This document shows positions 9,049 to 17,435 of a DNA stretch of 37,850 nucleotides, in pieces. The DNA is from Alistipes sp. (lineage in GTDB: Bacteria > Bacteroidota > Bacteroidia > Bacteroidales > Rikenellaceae). Location of the stretch: NCBI GenBank assembly GCA_017646785.1, contig JAGCLX010000002.1, forward strand, positions 1 through 37,850, written 5' to 3'. The translations under genes were made by a program, and so were the position numbers. Every line of letters begins with the position of its first letter. Within the stretch, counting starts at the first letter, position 1. The notes below the pieces were generated by a model that had not been told where the DNA came from, did not search any database, and saw nothing but the letters and a program-made list of their open reading frames with translations.

Positions 9049-9780
9049 TTACGTATTTTTAGCCTTCAGCACAAACTCAACATCCTTGAACGCATACTCA
9101 CGAACAATGCCATCCTCATGTTCCAAGCACAGGTGACCCGCAGGGCGAACACCGCGTATCGTCGCCCCAAAGCGCTCACCCGAGGGTAGTGCATAGATAT
9201 GCGGCTCACCAAGATGATACATGCGCTCACGGTACGCACCCTCAATAGCCGCCTTCTCACCCGCCTCAAGACGCGAATACCAGTCCTCGAGGTGGCGCAT
9301 AAAAGACTCCAGCACTCCGCGCCTATCACACTCCGCGCCACGCTCAATAACCATAGAGGTGGGATTAGGGAGATCATCGGGGAACGATGACTGGTTTACA
9401 TTCAACCCGACACCTACGATAGTGCGCGCAATGGTATCGCCCGACAACGACTGCTCGATAAGCACACCCGCAATTTTATTGTCACCAGCGTAGATGTCGT
9501 TAGTCCACTTTATACGACACGCAACGCCATATTCCTCCAAGGCATCAACAAGAGCTAAGGCAACAACCTCAGAGAGCATAAACTGCTCAACAACAGGTAA
9601 AAACGATGGAGTAAGAACAACCGAGAAGGTCAAATTATCCCCCTCACGACTATGCCACGTATGGCCACGCTGACCTCGGCCCGCACTCTGGCGACCAGCC
9701 CACACAACATCCATATGACCATACTCCACACCACGAGCCTCATCGTTCGTAGAGGTGGTAAAATCCATGTAATGAATCAT
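9049..9780 (-). CDS. birA: Biotin--[acetyl-CoA-carboxylase] ligase
   Basis: A 243-residue biotin protein ligase. It activates biotin with ATP and attaches it to the biotin carrier domain of carboxylases. Visible motifs are S-T-N-D-E-A near the start, G-R-G-Q-R-G-H-T-W-H-S (about 34-44, the biotinyl-AMP loop), K-W-T-N-D-I and I-A-G-V-L-I-E. The N-terminal winged helix of bifunctional BirA repressors is missing, so this is a monofunctional enzyme without DNA binding. The ATG at 9780 gives the normal N-terminus. It is divergent from the cyclotransferase gene over a short shared promoter region. Confidence 0.93.
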   Translation of the reverse strand: MIHYMDFTTSTNDEARGVEYGHMDVVWAGRQSAGRGQRGHTWHSREGDNLTFSVVLTPSFLPVVEQFMLSEVVALALVDALEEYGVACRIKWTNDIYAGDNKIAGVLIEQSLSGDTIARTIVGVGLNVNQSSFPDDLPNPTSMVIERGAECDRRGVLESFMRHLEDWYSRLEAGEKAAIEGAYRERMYHLGEPHIYALPSGERFGATIRGVRPAGHLCLEHEDGIVREYAFKDVEFVLKAKNT

Positions 9781-9800
9781 AGTTTAACATTATTTTGGTT

Positions 9801-9837
9801 CAAAGATAGCGTTTTTACTCGAAAAAAACTATCTTTG
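9801..9837. promoter_or_regulatory. Symmetric divergent -7 boxes for birA and the cyclotransferase operon
   Basis: caaagatag (9801-9809) and ctatctttg (9829-9837) form a perfect inverted repeat. Each arm contains a TATCTTTG -7 box pointing outward, one toward birA (minus) and one toward the plus-strand operon. Neither has a good TTTG -33 element at the usual distance, so the arms may be weak promoters or an operator for a dimeric regulator. Confidence 0.55.
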
Positions 9838-9867
9838 CGGAACTCTATTATATATAAATATATGTAT

Positions 9868-10680
9868 ATGACGACAACAAAGATGATAGCATCACTCTCC
9901 ATAGCCATAACAACACTACTCATGGCGTGCGGAGGAGGTGGTAAACAAAGCACCACTAACGAAGAGCCAGCAAAGGAGGTAAGCATGGTGGCTACACAAT
10001 ATGATTTCCGCATCGTACAACAGCATAAACATGCCTCGACAAGCTACACTCAGGGATTGCAGTATGTCGAGGGCATAATGTGGGAGGGTACAGGCCGCGA
10101 GGGCATGTCACACCTACAGCGCATAGACCTCGCAACAGGCGAGTGCGACATAGTGGCCTCACTACCCAAGAATGAGTTTGGCGAAGGCATAACACACCAC
10201 AACGGCCGCATATACCAGCTAACCTGGGAGGAGGAGATTGCTCACGTCTATGACGCCCAGGGCAACGAGCTTAAGACCATACCATACAAGGGTGAAGGAT
10301 GGGGCATCACATCCGATGGCCAGCACCTATACATGTCGGATGGCTCGGCAGCTATACGCATAGTCAACGAGGATAATTTTGCAACTGAGGGAGTTATCAA
10401 TGTGACATTCAACAACATGACCCTCGACCTTATCAATGAATTGGAGTGGATAGATGGCTCTATATGGGCAAACATATATCTCACAGACCTTATCGTGGAG
10501 ATAGACCCTAAGAGCGGCAAGGTGATGGGATATGTGGACCTCGAGCCACTGCGCACGCTACTAAAGAGCAATCCTGAGGCTGAGGCACTAAATGGCATCG
10601 CCTACAACCCAACAACCAAACACCTATACGTCACAGGAAAGGACTGGAACACTCTCTTCGAGATAGAGATTTACAAATAG
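9868..10680 (+). CDS. Glutaminyl-peptide cyclotransferase (glutamine cyclotransferase family lipoprotein)
   Basis: A 270-residue beta-propeller protein of the Glu_cyclase_2 family, which converts N-terminal glutamine of peptides or proteins to pyroglutamate. Evidence includes H-x-x-x-S-Y-T-Q-G-L-Q-Y, E-G-T-G-R-E-G, the repeated L-T-W-E-E and I-P-Y-K-G-E-G-W-G strands, and L-N-G-I-A-Y near the C-terminus. The ATG at 9868 (another ATG lies two codons upstream) begins a signal peptide with lipobox L-L-M-A-C, so the enzyme is probably lipid-anchored and faces the periplasm. A longer in-frame extension starting at 9652 lies opposite birA and is not coding. It heads a five-gene plus-strand run. Confidence 0.88.
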   Translation: MTTTKMIASLSIAITTLLMACGGGGKQSTTNEEPAKEVSMVATQYDFRIVQQHKHASTSYTQGLQYVEGIMWEGTGREGMSHLQRIDLATGECDIVASLPKNEFGEGITHHNGRIYQLTWEEEIAHVYDAQGNELKTIPYKGEGWGITSDGQHLYMSDGSAAIRIVNEDNFATEGVINVTFNNMTLDLINELEWIDGSIWANIYLTDLIVEIDPKSGKVMGYVDLEPLRTLLKSNPEAEALNGIAYNPTTKHLYVTGKDWNTLFEIEIYK

Positions 10681-10690
10681 CAGATTGAAT

Positions 10691-11590
10691 ATGAGCAATA
10701 TACACAACCGCATCAAGGAGCTGATGCAACGACACATACTCGTCAAGGATGCAGCAATAGGCACAACACTCACAGGCACACGCCGCGACATCGTGCCCGA
10801 CACACTATCCATTAGCGACTACGACCGTGTGGTGGCGATGTACGAGGCATCCATCAAGGCTGGAGCAACCATAATAACCACAAACACCTTTATGTCTGAC
10901 CCCCTGATGCTCGCATCATGTGGCGTATCCTTTTCAACAGACGAGGTGGTCGCAGCGTCATTGCGTGCAGCACGCGAGGCACGCGAGAAGAGCGGCAAAG
11001 AGGTCTTCATTGCTGGATCGATAGGCCCATCTACGCGCAACATAACTCTCGCCATAGACCTCACAGAGGAGCAGCTGCGCGAGTCATACCGCACACTTAT
11101 CGTAGCACTCAAGCGCGAGGGTGCCGATATACTCCTTATAGAGAGCGTAACCGACGTGCGCAATGCCGAAATTGCAGCGGAGCTATGCCGTGAGATAGCC
11201 CCAGAGTTACCCATAATAATCTCGGCGACACTCTCAAAAATTGGAGGTCTGCTTGTATCGGGTCGCCCAATAGAGAAGTTTGTTGAGGATGTAACGAAGT
11301 TCGAGCCCCTGGCAATAGGCTTCAACTGCTCGTATGGTGTGAAGAACGTTGTAGACAACATAGAGCTACTTACACGCTTCACCACTATACCCACATACGC
11401 TGCGCCATCAGCAGGCATTCCTGACGCCAAGGGTCGCCATCCCGAAACCGCAAAGAAGCACACCGAAACACTGCGCACAGCAGCCGAGCGCAGCATATTA
11501 AGCATAGTGGGTGGCTGCTGCGGAACAACAGCAGAGTATACACGCAGCATAGCACAGATGGCACGTCACTACAAACCATATAAAGCATAG
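10691..11590 (+). CDS. Stand-alone homocysteine S-methyltransferase domain protein (MetH N-terminal-like)
   Basis: A 299-residue TIM-barrel protein of the homocysteine S-methyltransferase family. The zinc/thiolate cysteines are present: C213 (G-F-N-C-S) and C276-C277 (G-G-C-C-G-T-T). Other family motifs are D-A-A-I-G-T-T-L near the start, T-N-T-F and G-S-I-G-P-S. It lacks the folate, cobalamin and activation domains of full MetH, so the methyl donor is probably S-methylmethionine, betaine or a separate corrinoid protein; the sequence does not say which. The ATG at 10691 is chosen over a TTG two codons earlier. It begins 10 bases after the cyclotransferase stop codon, so the two are probably co-transcribed. 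Confidence 0.87.
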   Translation: MSNIHNRIKELMQRHILVKDAAIGTTLTGTRRDIVPDTLSISDYDRVVAMYEASIKAGATIITTNTFMSDPLMLASCGVSFSTDEVVAASLRAAREAREKSGKEVFIAGSIGPSTRNITLAIDLTEEQLRESYRTLIVALKREGADILLIESVTDVRNAEIAAELCREIAPELPIIISATLSKIGGLLVSGRPIEKFVEDVTKFEPLAIGFNCSYGVKNVVDNIELLTRFTTIPTYAAPSAGIPDAKGRHPETAKKHTETLRTAAERSILSIVGGCCGTTAEYTRSIAQMARHYKPYKA

Positions 11591-11599
11591 TAGCTCATT

Positions 11600-12706
11600 A
11601 TGAAAATGTTAGATTTTCGCAGAAGACTACATAAGTACCCTGAGCTGTCGTTCAAGGAGCACAACACCCAGCAGTTCATTATAGAGGCACTACAGAGCGA
11701 GGGCATACCCTATCGCGCCATTGCAGGCACTGGCGTAATGGCAATAATAGAGGGCAAGCGCGGTAACCACGAGCGCGCCGTGGTGTTGCGTGCCGATATT
11801 GATGCACTACCCATCGAGGAGTTAAACAGCGTGGAGTATCACTCTGTAAATGCGGGCGTTATGCACGCCTGTGGCCACGACATGCACGCAGCCATTCTCT
11901 TTGGCGTACTGCAGAACCTCAACCGCGAGCGCGACTTCGAGGGTACGCTGTTTGGCATCTTTCAGCCGGGCGAAGAGCTTAACCCTGGAGGCGCATCCCT
12001 CGTACTCAAGGAGGAGCCATTCAAGGGCTACAACGTGGCTGCTGTCATTGGCGAGCACGTAGATGCGCGCTTGGAGGTTGGGGAGATAGGCATCTGCCCT
12101 GGTCGCTTCATGGCATCAAATGACGAGCTACGCTTCAAGGTATCTGGTCGTGGTGGACACGCCGCACGCCGCAAGGAGATAGACGACACCGTAACAGCCA
12201 TGGCCGACATGGTTGTGCGCACCACAGCACTCAACTCACCAGATGGCGTGGTGTCGGTGGGTCGTGTAATTGCCGAGGGTGCCACAAATGTAATCCCAAG
12301 CATCGTAACAGCAGAGGGAACAATGCGCACCTTCGACAAAGAGGAGCGTGAGCGCATATATACCCACATACATGGCAATGCCCACATCGTAGCAGAGAAG
12401 TATGGCGTGGAGGTGGATGTGGACATCAACCGCGGCTATCCGTGTGTGGTAAACGATGTTATGCTGTCTTACGAGGCGATGATCATAGCTTCAGACGAGG
12501 GTATAACAGTGAGGGAGCTACAGCCACTGACCACAGCTGAGGACTTCGGCTACTACACCGAATGTTATCCCTCGCTATTCTACCGCTTGGGTGTCGGTCG
12601 CAATGCAGGTGGCTCGCACACAGCTACATTCTGCCCTGACGAGGCAGCACTCGAGGTGGGAGAGCGCATGATGCGACGCATGGCACTTCACATCCTTAAC
12701 AAGTAA
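11600..12706 (+). CDS. M20-family metal-dependent amidohydrolase (hippurate hydrolase / N-acyl-amino-acid deacylase type)
   Basis: A 368-residue M20D-type hydrolase that likely removes an acyl group from an N-acyl amino acid. It starts with the family pattern F-R-R-x-L-H-x-x-P-E-L-S-F-K-E. Metal-binding residues are visible in M-H-A-C-G-H-D-M-H (C91, H93), in the P-G-E-E segment, in G-E-H-V-D and in a C-terminal G-G-S-H-T-A. The lid/dimerisation domain (G-R-G-G-H-A-A) lies between the two halves of the catalytic domain. The substrate cannot be told from sequence. It follows the methyltransferase by 9 bases and precedes rnr by 14, in one apparent operon. Confidence 0.9.
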   Translation: MKMLDFRRRLHKYPELSFKEHNTQQFIIEALQSEGIPYRAIAGTGVMAIIEGKRGNHERAVVLRADIDALPIEELNSVEYHSVNAGVMHACGHDMHAAILFGVLQNLNRERDFEGTLFGIFQPGEELNPGGASLVLKEEPFKGYNVAAVIGEHVDARLEVGEIGICPGRFMASNDELRFKVSGRGGHAARRKEIDDTVTAMADMVVRTTALNSPDGVVSVGRVIAEGATNVIPSIVTAEGTMRTFDKEERERIYTHIHGNAHIVAEKYGVEVDVDINRGYPCVVNDVMLSYEAMIIASDEGITVRELQPLTTAEDFGYYTECYPSLFYRLGVGRNAGGSHTATFCPDEAALEVGERMMRRMALHILNK

Positions 12707-12720
12707 CTCAATAGTAATAG

Positions 12721-14877
12721 ATGGGAAAGAAGAATAAGAATAGACGTGGAAACAATCGCGACGAGCGCGCCTCATTCATCGTGGGCATGTTCCGCGAGTT
12801 CCCCGATACGAAGTTTTCACTCAAACACCTCGCCGCAGCATCAGGTGGCGCCGATCGTGACGGTCGCACCATGACCTTCGCCATAGTTCGCCAACTTATG
12901 GAGGATGGCTTTGTGGAGGAGGTGTCACGTAGTAAGTATCGCCTTGCACGTGCTGCCATGCCACGCTATGAGGGTGTGGTGGCCTCGATGACACCCAACT
13001 CGCTATATGTGGAGGTGGAGGCTCTTGAGAGCGATGTGTTTGTATCACGCCGCAATGGCGCAGGTGCACTCACAGGTGACCGCGTGATGATTGCCGTGGC
13101 ACGCCGCTCACGCGATGGTGAACTTGAGGGTACAATCACTGAGGTCATAGAGCGCAGCCGCAGACCATATATTGGTACAGCAGAGGTTACGACGAACAAC
13201 ATCTTCGTGTCGACAGATGCACGCCGCCTGGGCGTGGACATACGCATACCACGCAAACGCCATCCCGAGGTGGAGAGTGGCGACAAGGTGGCTGTGCGCA
13301 TCATCGACTGGGCAGAGGGTGAGCGACTCCCCGAGGGCGAGCTCGTGGAGCGCCTCGGCAAGGCGGGAGATAACGACACCGAGATGCACGCCATCCTTGC
13401 AGAGTTCGACCTACCATACCACTTCGAAAAGGAGGTCATCGCCGCAGCAAACAGCATAGACGGCACCATCACCAAGGAGGAGATTGCCCGCCGCCGCGAT
13501 ATGCGCGACCGCACGACATTCACCATAGACCCTGCCGATGCCAAGGACTTCGACGATGCACTATCTATTGTACGCATCAGTGATGGGCTTTGGGAGGTGG
13601 GTGTACATATTGCTGACGTAACTCACTATGTAACACCTGGTTCGGTAGTAGATAACGAGGCAATAGAGCGCGCCACATCGGTATACCTGGTTGACCGCAC
13701 TGTACCCATGCTCCCTGAGCGCCTATGCAACGACCTATGCTCGCTACGCCCACACGAGGATAAGCTCAGTTTCTCTGCCGTGTTCACGCTTAACGACAAC
13801 GCTGAGATTGTAGACGAGTGGCTGGGTCGCACCATCATACACTCCAACCGCCGCTTTGCATACGAGGAGGCTCAGCAGGTGATTGAATCGGGCGTGGGCG
13901 ACTACGCCGAGGAGATACTTACACTCAACCGCCTTGCTCAAAAGCTACGTAGCGACAGATTTAAGCATGGCGCCATAGCCTTCGCGCGCGATGAGGTGCG
14001 CTTCATGCTTGACGACAAGGGTCGCCCAACGGGTGTATACACCAAGGTGCAGAAGGAGGCAAACCAGCTTATTGAGGAGTTCATGCTCCTTGCCAATCGC
14101 CGCGTGGCGGAGTACTGCGCATATCGCCTGTCGAATGGCCGCCGCGTAGCTCGACCCATGGTCTTCCGCGTGCACGATGAGCCCTCGGAGGATAAGCTAA
14201 ACCGCTTCCGCGACTTCGCACTGCGCTTTGGCCACTACTTCAAGGCGCAAAAGGGCCGTGCCGTAGCCAAGGAGATGAACAAGTTGCTCAACACCATAGC
14301 CGGTAGCGCAGAGGCTAATGCCATCACCACGCTCGCTGTACGCAGCATGGCTAAGGCTGTGTATACCACCGACAACATCGGCCACTATGGTCTTGCCTTC
14401 CCCTTCTATACGCACTTCACCTCACCCATCCGTCGCTACCCCGACATGATGGTACACCGTCTGCTTGCAGCATACTTGGATGGCGACAAGCGCGCAGATA
14501 AGAAGCAGCTTGAGGAGCTATGTGTGCACTCTACCGAGCGCGAAATTGTTGCCTCGGAGGCAGAGCGCGCAAGCATAAAGTATAAGATGGCGGAGTTTAT
14601 GCGCGACCGTATAGGCGAGGAGTTCGAGGGTGTTGTATCGGGCATGACCGAGTGGGGTGTCTACGTCGAGCTTAACGACACACACGTCGAGGGCATGGCC
14701 TTCCTACGCGATATTGACGACGATGACTACTACCGCTTCGATGAGGCGCGATACGAGATTGTAGGCCGATCGTCTGGCATACGCCTAACACTCGGATCGC
14801 CAGTACGTGTTCGTGTCAAAAGCGTTGACCTCAACCGCCGAACACTCGACTTCAAGTTACTTCTAAACTATAAATAG
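12721..14877 (+). CDS. rnr: Ribonuclease R
   Basis: A 718-residue processive 3'-5' exoribonuclease of the RNB family, acting on structured RNA. In order: a basic N-terminus and winged-helix-like region (about 1-80), cold-shock/OB domains (about 80-220), the RNB catalytic domain from about 250 with active-site aspartates D270, D273, D276 and D278/D279 in T-I-D-P-A-D-A-K-D-F-D-D-A, and an S1 domain (about 640-715) with G-V-V-S-G-M-T-E-W-G-V-Y-V. H-F-T-S-P-I-R-R-Y-P-D is also present. Length is normal for the family. Fourth gene of the plus-strand run. Confidence 0.96.
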   Translation: MGKKNKNRRGNNRDERASFIVGMFREFPDTKFSLKHLAAASGGADRDGRTMTFAIVRQLMEDGFVEEVSRSKYRLARAAMPRYEGVVASMTPNSLYVEVEALESDVFVSRRNGAGALTGDRVMIAVARRSRDGELEGTITEVIERSRRPYIGTAEVTTNNIFVSTDARRLGVDIRIPRKRHPEVESGDKVAVRIIDWAEGERLPEGELVERLGKAGDNDTEMHAILAEFDLPYHFEKEVIAAANSIDGTITKEEIARRRDMRDRTTFTIDPADAKDFDDALSIVRISDGLWEVGVHIADVTHYVTPGSVVDNEAIERATSVYLVDRTVPMLPERLCNDLCSLRPHEDKLSFSAVFTLNDNAEIVDEWLGRTIIHSNRRFAYEEAQQVIESGVGDYAEEILTLNRLAQKLRSDRFKHGAIAFARDEVRFMLDDKGRPTGVYTKVQKEANQLIEEFMLLANRRVAEYCAYRLSNGRRVARPMVFRVHDEPSEDKLNRFRDFALRFGHYFKAQKGRAVAKEMNKLLNTIAGSAEANAITTLAVRSMAKAVYTTDNIGHYGLAFPFYTHFTSPIRRYPDMMVHRLLAAYLDGDKRADKKQLEELCVHSTEREIVASEAERASIKYKMAEFMRDRIGEEFEGVVSGMTEWGVYVELNDTHVEGMAFLRDIDDDDYYRFDEARYEIVGRSSGIRLTLGSPVRVRVKSVDLNRRTLDFKLLLNYK

Positions 14878-14883
14878 CAGATT

Positions 14884-15999
14884 ATGGCCACGTTAGACAC
14901 CATTATAGAGCGCGCACTGATGCGCGAATCTCTCACTCGCAGCGAGGCATACACGCTCTACGACGAGGCTCCACTGCAGATACTCTGCGATGTGGCAGAC
15001 ACGCTACGCCGAAGCGCAGTGAAAGACCCCTCTGTAGTTACATGGCAGATTGACCGCAACGTTAACATCACTAATGTGTGTAAGTCGGGCTGTCGCTTCT
15101 GTAACTTTCACTGCAAGCCACACGAGAGCGAGAAGGCATACATAACCACGATGGCGGAATATCGCCAGAAAATTGATGAGGCACTCGCCATGGGTGCAGA
15201 TCAGCTACTCCTGCAGGGAGGCATGCACCCCAAGCTCGGCATAGAGTTCTACGAGACGCTATTTAGTCAGCTTAAAAAGGAGTATCCCTCGCTCAAGCTC
15301 AATGCCCTCGGAGCCCCCGAGGTGGCACACATAGCACAGATAAGCAACATAACAACATGGGAGGCACTCGAGCGCCTACGTCGTGCAGGCCTTGACACTC
15401 TCCCTGGTGCAGGTGCCGAGATACTATCTGACGAGGTACGCAAGCGTATTTCGCCCGCCAAGCCATCGGCAGCTGAGTGGGTGCGTGTGATGCACGAGGC
15501 ACATAAAATGGGTATTCCATCTACTGCAACAATGATGTATGGACATGTGGAGACTCCCCACCAGAGAGTAGACCACCTCATCACCATTCGAGAGTTGCAG
15601 GCTGCCAAGCCTAAGGATTCGCGTGGCTTCACAGCATTTATACCATGGGTGTTCTGTCCTAAGGGCACACAGTTGGAACGCGAAGGCATATCGCCACAGT
15701 TCTCGGCTACGGAGTACCTACGCATAATAGCAATGAGCCGCATCATACTCCACAACATCACCAACATTCAGGCATCATGGCTCACCGTAGGCAAGGAGGT
15801 TGCAGAGATAGCCCTAAAGAGCGGTGCTAACGACATGGGCTCGATAATGATCGAGGAGAACGTTGTATCGTCAGCGGGTGCAACAACACGCTTCGACCAC
15901 GAAGCAATGAAAGCGACGATACGCCATGCGGGATTTACCCCTCAGCTGCGCGACCAGCTATACAACTACCGCGACGAAGAGGCGCTATTTAACCGATAG
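14884..15999 (+). CDS. mqnC: Cyclic dehypoxanthinyl futalosine synthase (radical SAM)
   Basis: A 371-residue radical SAM enzyme of the futalosine route to menaquinone, where it cyclises dehypoxanthine futalosine. The 4Fe-4S ligands are C66, C70 and C73 (C-x3-C-x2-C). The family motifs favour MqnC over the related aminofutalosine synthase MqnE: I-D-R-N-V-N-I-T-N-V-C, T-M-M-Y-G-H-V-E-T, F-I-P-W-V-F, S-W-L-T-V-G and M-I-E-E-N-V-V. The gene begins 6 bases after the rnr stop codon and ends the operon at a hairpin. No other mqn gene lies in the window. Confidence 0.92.
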   Translation: MATLDTIIERALMRESLTRSEAYTLYDEAPLQILCDVADTLRRSAVKDPSVVTWQIDRNVNITNVCKSGCRFCNFHCKPHESEKAYITTMAEYRQKIDEALAMGADQLLLQGGMHPKLGIEFYETLFSQLKKEYPSLKLNALGAPEVAHIAQISNITTWEALERLRRAGLDTLPGAGAEILSDEVRKRISPAKPSAAEWVRVMHEAHKMGIPSTATMMYGHVETPHQRVDHLITIRELQAAKPKDSRGFTAFIPWVFCPKGTQLEREGISPQFSATEYLRIIAMSRIILHNITNIQASWLTVGKEVAEIALKSGANDMGSIMIEENVVSSAGATTRFDHEAMKATIRHAGFTPQLRDQLYNYRDEEALFNR

Positions 16000-16026
16000 C
16001 GAACACAGCACACCAACACAAACATT

Positions 16027-16061
16027 AAATGGATGTCTCTCACAATGAAGGACATCCATTT
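16027..16061. terminator. Bidirectional terminator between mqnC and the small lipoprotein gene
   Basis: Perfect 11-base arms aaatggatgtc (16027-16037) and gacatccattt (16051-16061) with A/T tracts at both ends sit between two converging genes (mqnC ending at 15999 and a minus-strand gene ending at 16082). One hairpin probably serves both. Confidence 0.8.
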
Positions 16062-16081
16062 ACTTTTGTTGTATATTAGGG

Positions 16082-16381
16082 TTATAACCGCCCCTGCATC
16101 GCCATTATGCGCTGTAGCGAATCACTAAATGACTTACATGCCATATCGTTAGCCTCCAGCAGCCTTGCTCGACGAGCACTATCTCGCTCCGCCAAGGCCT
16201 CGACACGCTCTACGCACAACTGGTTGTAGCGCACATCCATAGCCCTATACAGCGAGTCGTAGTTCACACTCTCGGACTCCACTAAAGCAGTTTCACACTC
16301 AGCTTCATGTTGCGTGGCATTGCCGCCACACGACACCAGACCAAGAGCCATCAAGGCGACAAGATAGTGCATGCGCATCAT
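16082..16381 (-). CDS. Small lipoprotein, unknown function
   Basis: A 99-residue product. The ATG at 16381 is used because it falls just after the stop of the preceding gene (16387) and begins a lipoprotein signal peptide with lipobox L-V-S-C-G-G. The mature part is short, charged and helical, rich in Glu/Arg (for example A-L-A-E-R-D-S-A-R-R-A-R-L-L-E). No family recognised. It is the last of three tightly spaced genes with two lipoproteins around a coiled-coil membrane protein, so the three may act together at the envelope. Confidence 0.75.
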   Translation of the reverse strand: MMRMHYLVALMALGLVSCGGNATQHEAECETALVESESVNYDSLYRAMDVRYNQLCVERVEALAERDSARRARLLEANDMACKSFSDSLQRIMAMQGRL

Positions 16382-16386
16382 GCCTA

Positions 16387-17100
16387 TTACTCCGCTACAA
16401 CACACTCTTCAGCGGGCACCTCGGGCACTTCGAGCACCAACTCCTCACCACGCTGCAAGCGGTAAGCCAACATAATGATACTACTGCTGTGCTCATACTC
16501 AGCTATGCTGTTATTACACTCAACAATAGCCTTCTCGACACGACCAATCTCCTCAAGACACTTCTCGTCGAGCTTACCACCAGCGCCACTCCACGCCTGA
16601 GCACCAAGCTCCTGCTTTCTCAACTCCAAAGCTACGATCTCGGCTTGCAACTCAGCAATACGCTCCTCGTTAGCCAACACAAGAGCCACACCCTCCTCGG
16701 TAGTACCGAGAGTCATGCACCATGCAGCATCGATATCTGCAAGCTTAGACTTGAACTGATACTGCGCATTACGAAGGATATCCTCCTCTGCACGAATGGC
16801 ATCACGGCGGTCACCCGCAGCGATGATGACAGGCTCTACAAGACTCTTGAAATAGAGCGCCTTAGCTCCATTATAGCTATGCTTATATGCTATCTCATAC
16901 TCATAGGCGAGCTTCTCGAGGTTACGCAAATCATTCTCCGTGCGGATGGTCTCAGCCTTGAGCGACAACATAAGGGCATCCTGCTCGGGTGTAGTAATCT
17001 TGGGTGATGGGGTGTGAATGTGTGCCAATGTCAAGATACCAATAACAAATGCGGCACCTACGGCTACAACAACCATTCTGCTTCGTTTCTCTCTATTCAT
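16387..17100 (-). CDS. Membrane-anchored coiled-coil protein, unknown function
   Basis: A 237-residue protein. The ATG at 17100 is chosen because it is preceded by a purine-rich GAGGAGG site nine bases upstream and gives a basic N-terminus followed by one membrane segment (about 9-27, V-V-V-A-V-G-A-A-F-V-I-G-I-L). Longer frames upstream overlap the neighbouring lipoprotein gene. The rest is almost all helical and Glu/Ala/Leu-rich, with a likely coiled coil at about 45-75 and again at 140-215. It probably has one N-terminal anchor with the helical part in the periplasm. Middle gene of a three-gene set. Confidence 0.8.
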   Translation of the reverse strand: MNREKRSRMVVVAVGAAFVIGILTLAHIHTPSPKITTPEQDALMLSLKAETIRTENDLRNLEKLAYEYEIAYKHSYNGAKALYFKSLVEPVIIAAGDRRDAIRAEEDILRNAQYQFKSKLADIDAAWCMTLGTTEEGVALVLANEERIAELQAEIVALELRKQELGAQAWSGAGGKLDEKCLEEIGRVEKAIVECNNSIAEYEHSSSIIMLAYRLQRGEELVLEVPEVPAEECVVAE

Positions 17101-17119
17101 AGCTGTTCCTCCTCTTTTT

Positions 17120-17398
17120 TTACAACTCCTCCATAATATAGTTACACTCCTCAAGGAAAATGAGATAGGCCTCACCACCAACCTGTGTACTAAAAGCCTC
17201 CTCATATCTCTCGATCTCGGCGCGCGCCTTGGTGAACTCCTCATAATTCTGAGCATCGACAACCTTATAAGCCAACTCTCCACTAAGGTTATACGCCTCA
17301 TTTACAGGGTTCTGATCGCTAATTTTAATCTCCGAGCCCTTATCAGCACAGCCAACAAGAGCAACAGCTGCAAGCAGCACAACAAACATTCGCTTCAT
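17120..17398 (-). CDS. Small lipoprotein, unknown function
   Basis: A 92-residue product with a signal peptide and lipobox L-V-G-C-A-D at about residue 17. The mature part of about 75 residues is acidic and helical. No family recognised. It opens a three-gene set (this gene, the coiled-coil anchor protein, the second small lipoprotein) with gaps of only 19 and 5 bases. No clear TAnnTTTG promoter is visible directly upstream, so it may be read through from the methyltransferase gene. Confidence 0.75.
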   Translation of the reverse strand: MKRMFVVLLAAVALVGCADKGSEIKISDQNPVNEAYNLSGELAYKVVDAQNYEEFTKARAEIERYEEAFSTQVGGEAYLIFLEECNYIMEEL

Positions 17399-17435
17399 AT
17401 CTACTATTTTCTTATGTTTCAGCTTATTATAACTC

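Noticed and set aside
9652..9867. Long N-terminal extension of the cyclotransferase frame
   Set aside because: It runs opposite birA, contains no conserved sequence, and the lipoprotein signal peptide begins at 9868.
17101..17301. Extended N-terminus of the coiled-coil protein gene
   Set aside because: The extension overlaps the preceding lipoprotein gene in another frame, and the ATG at 17100 gives a basic start followed by a membrane anchor.
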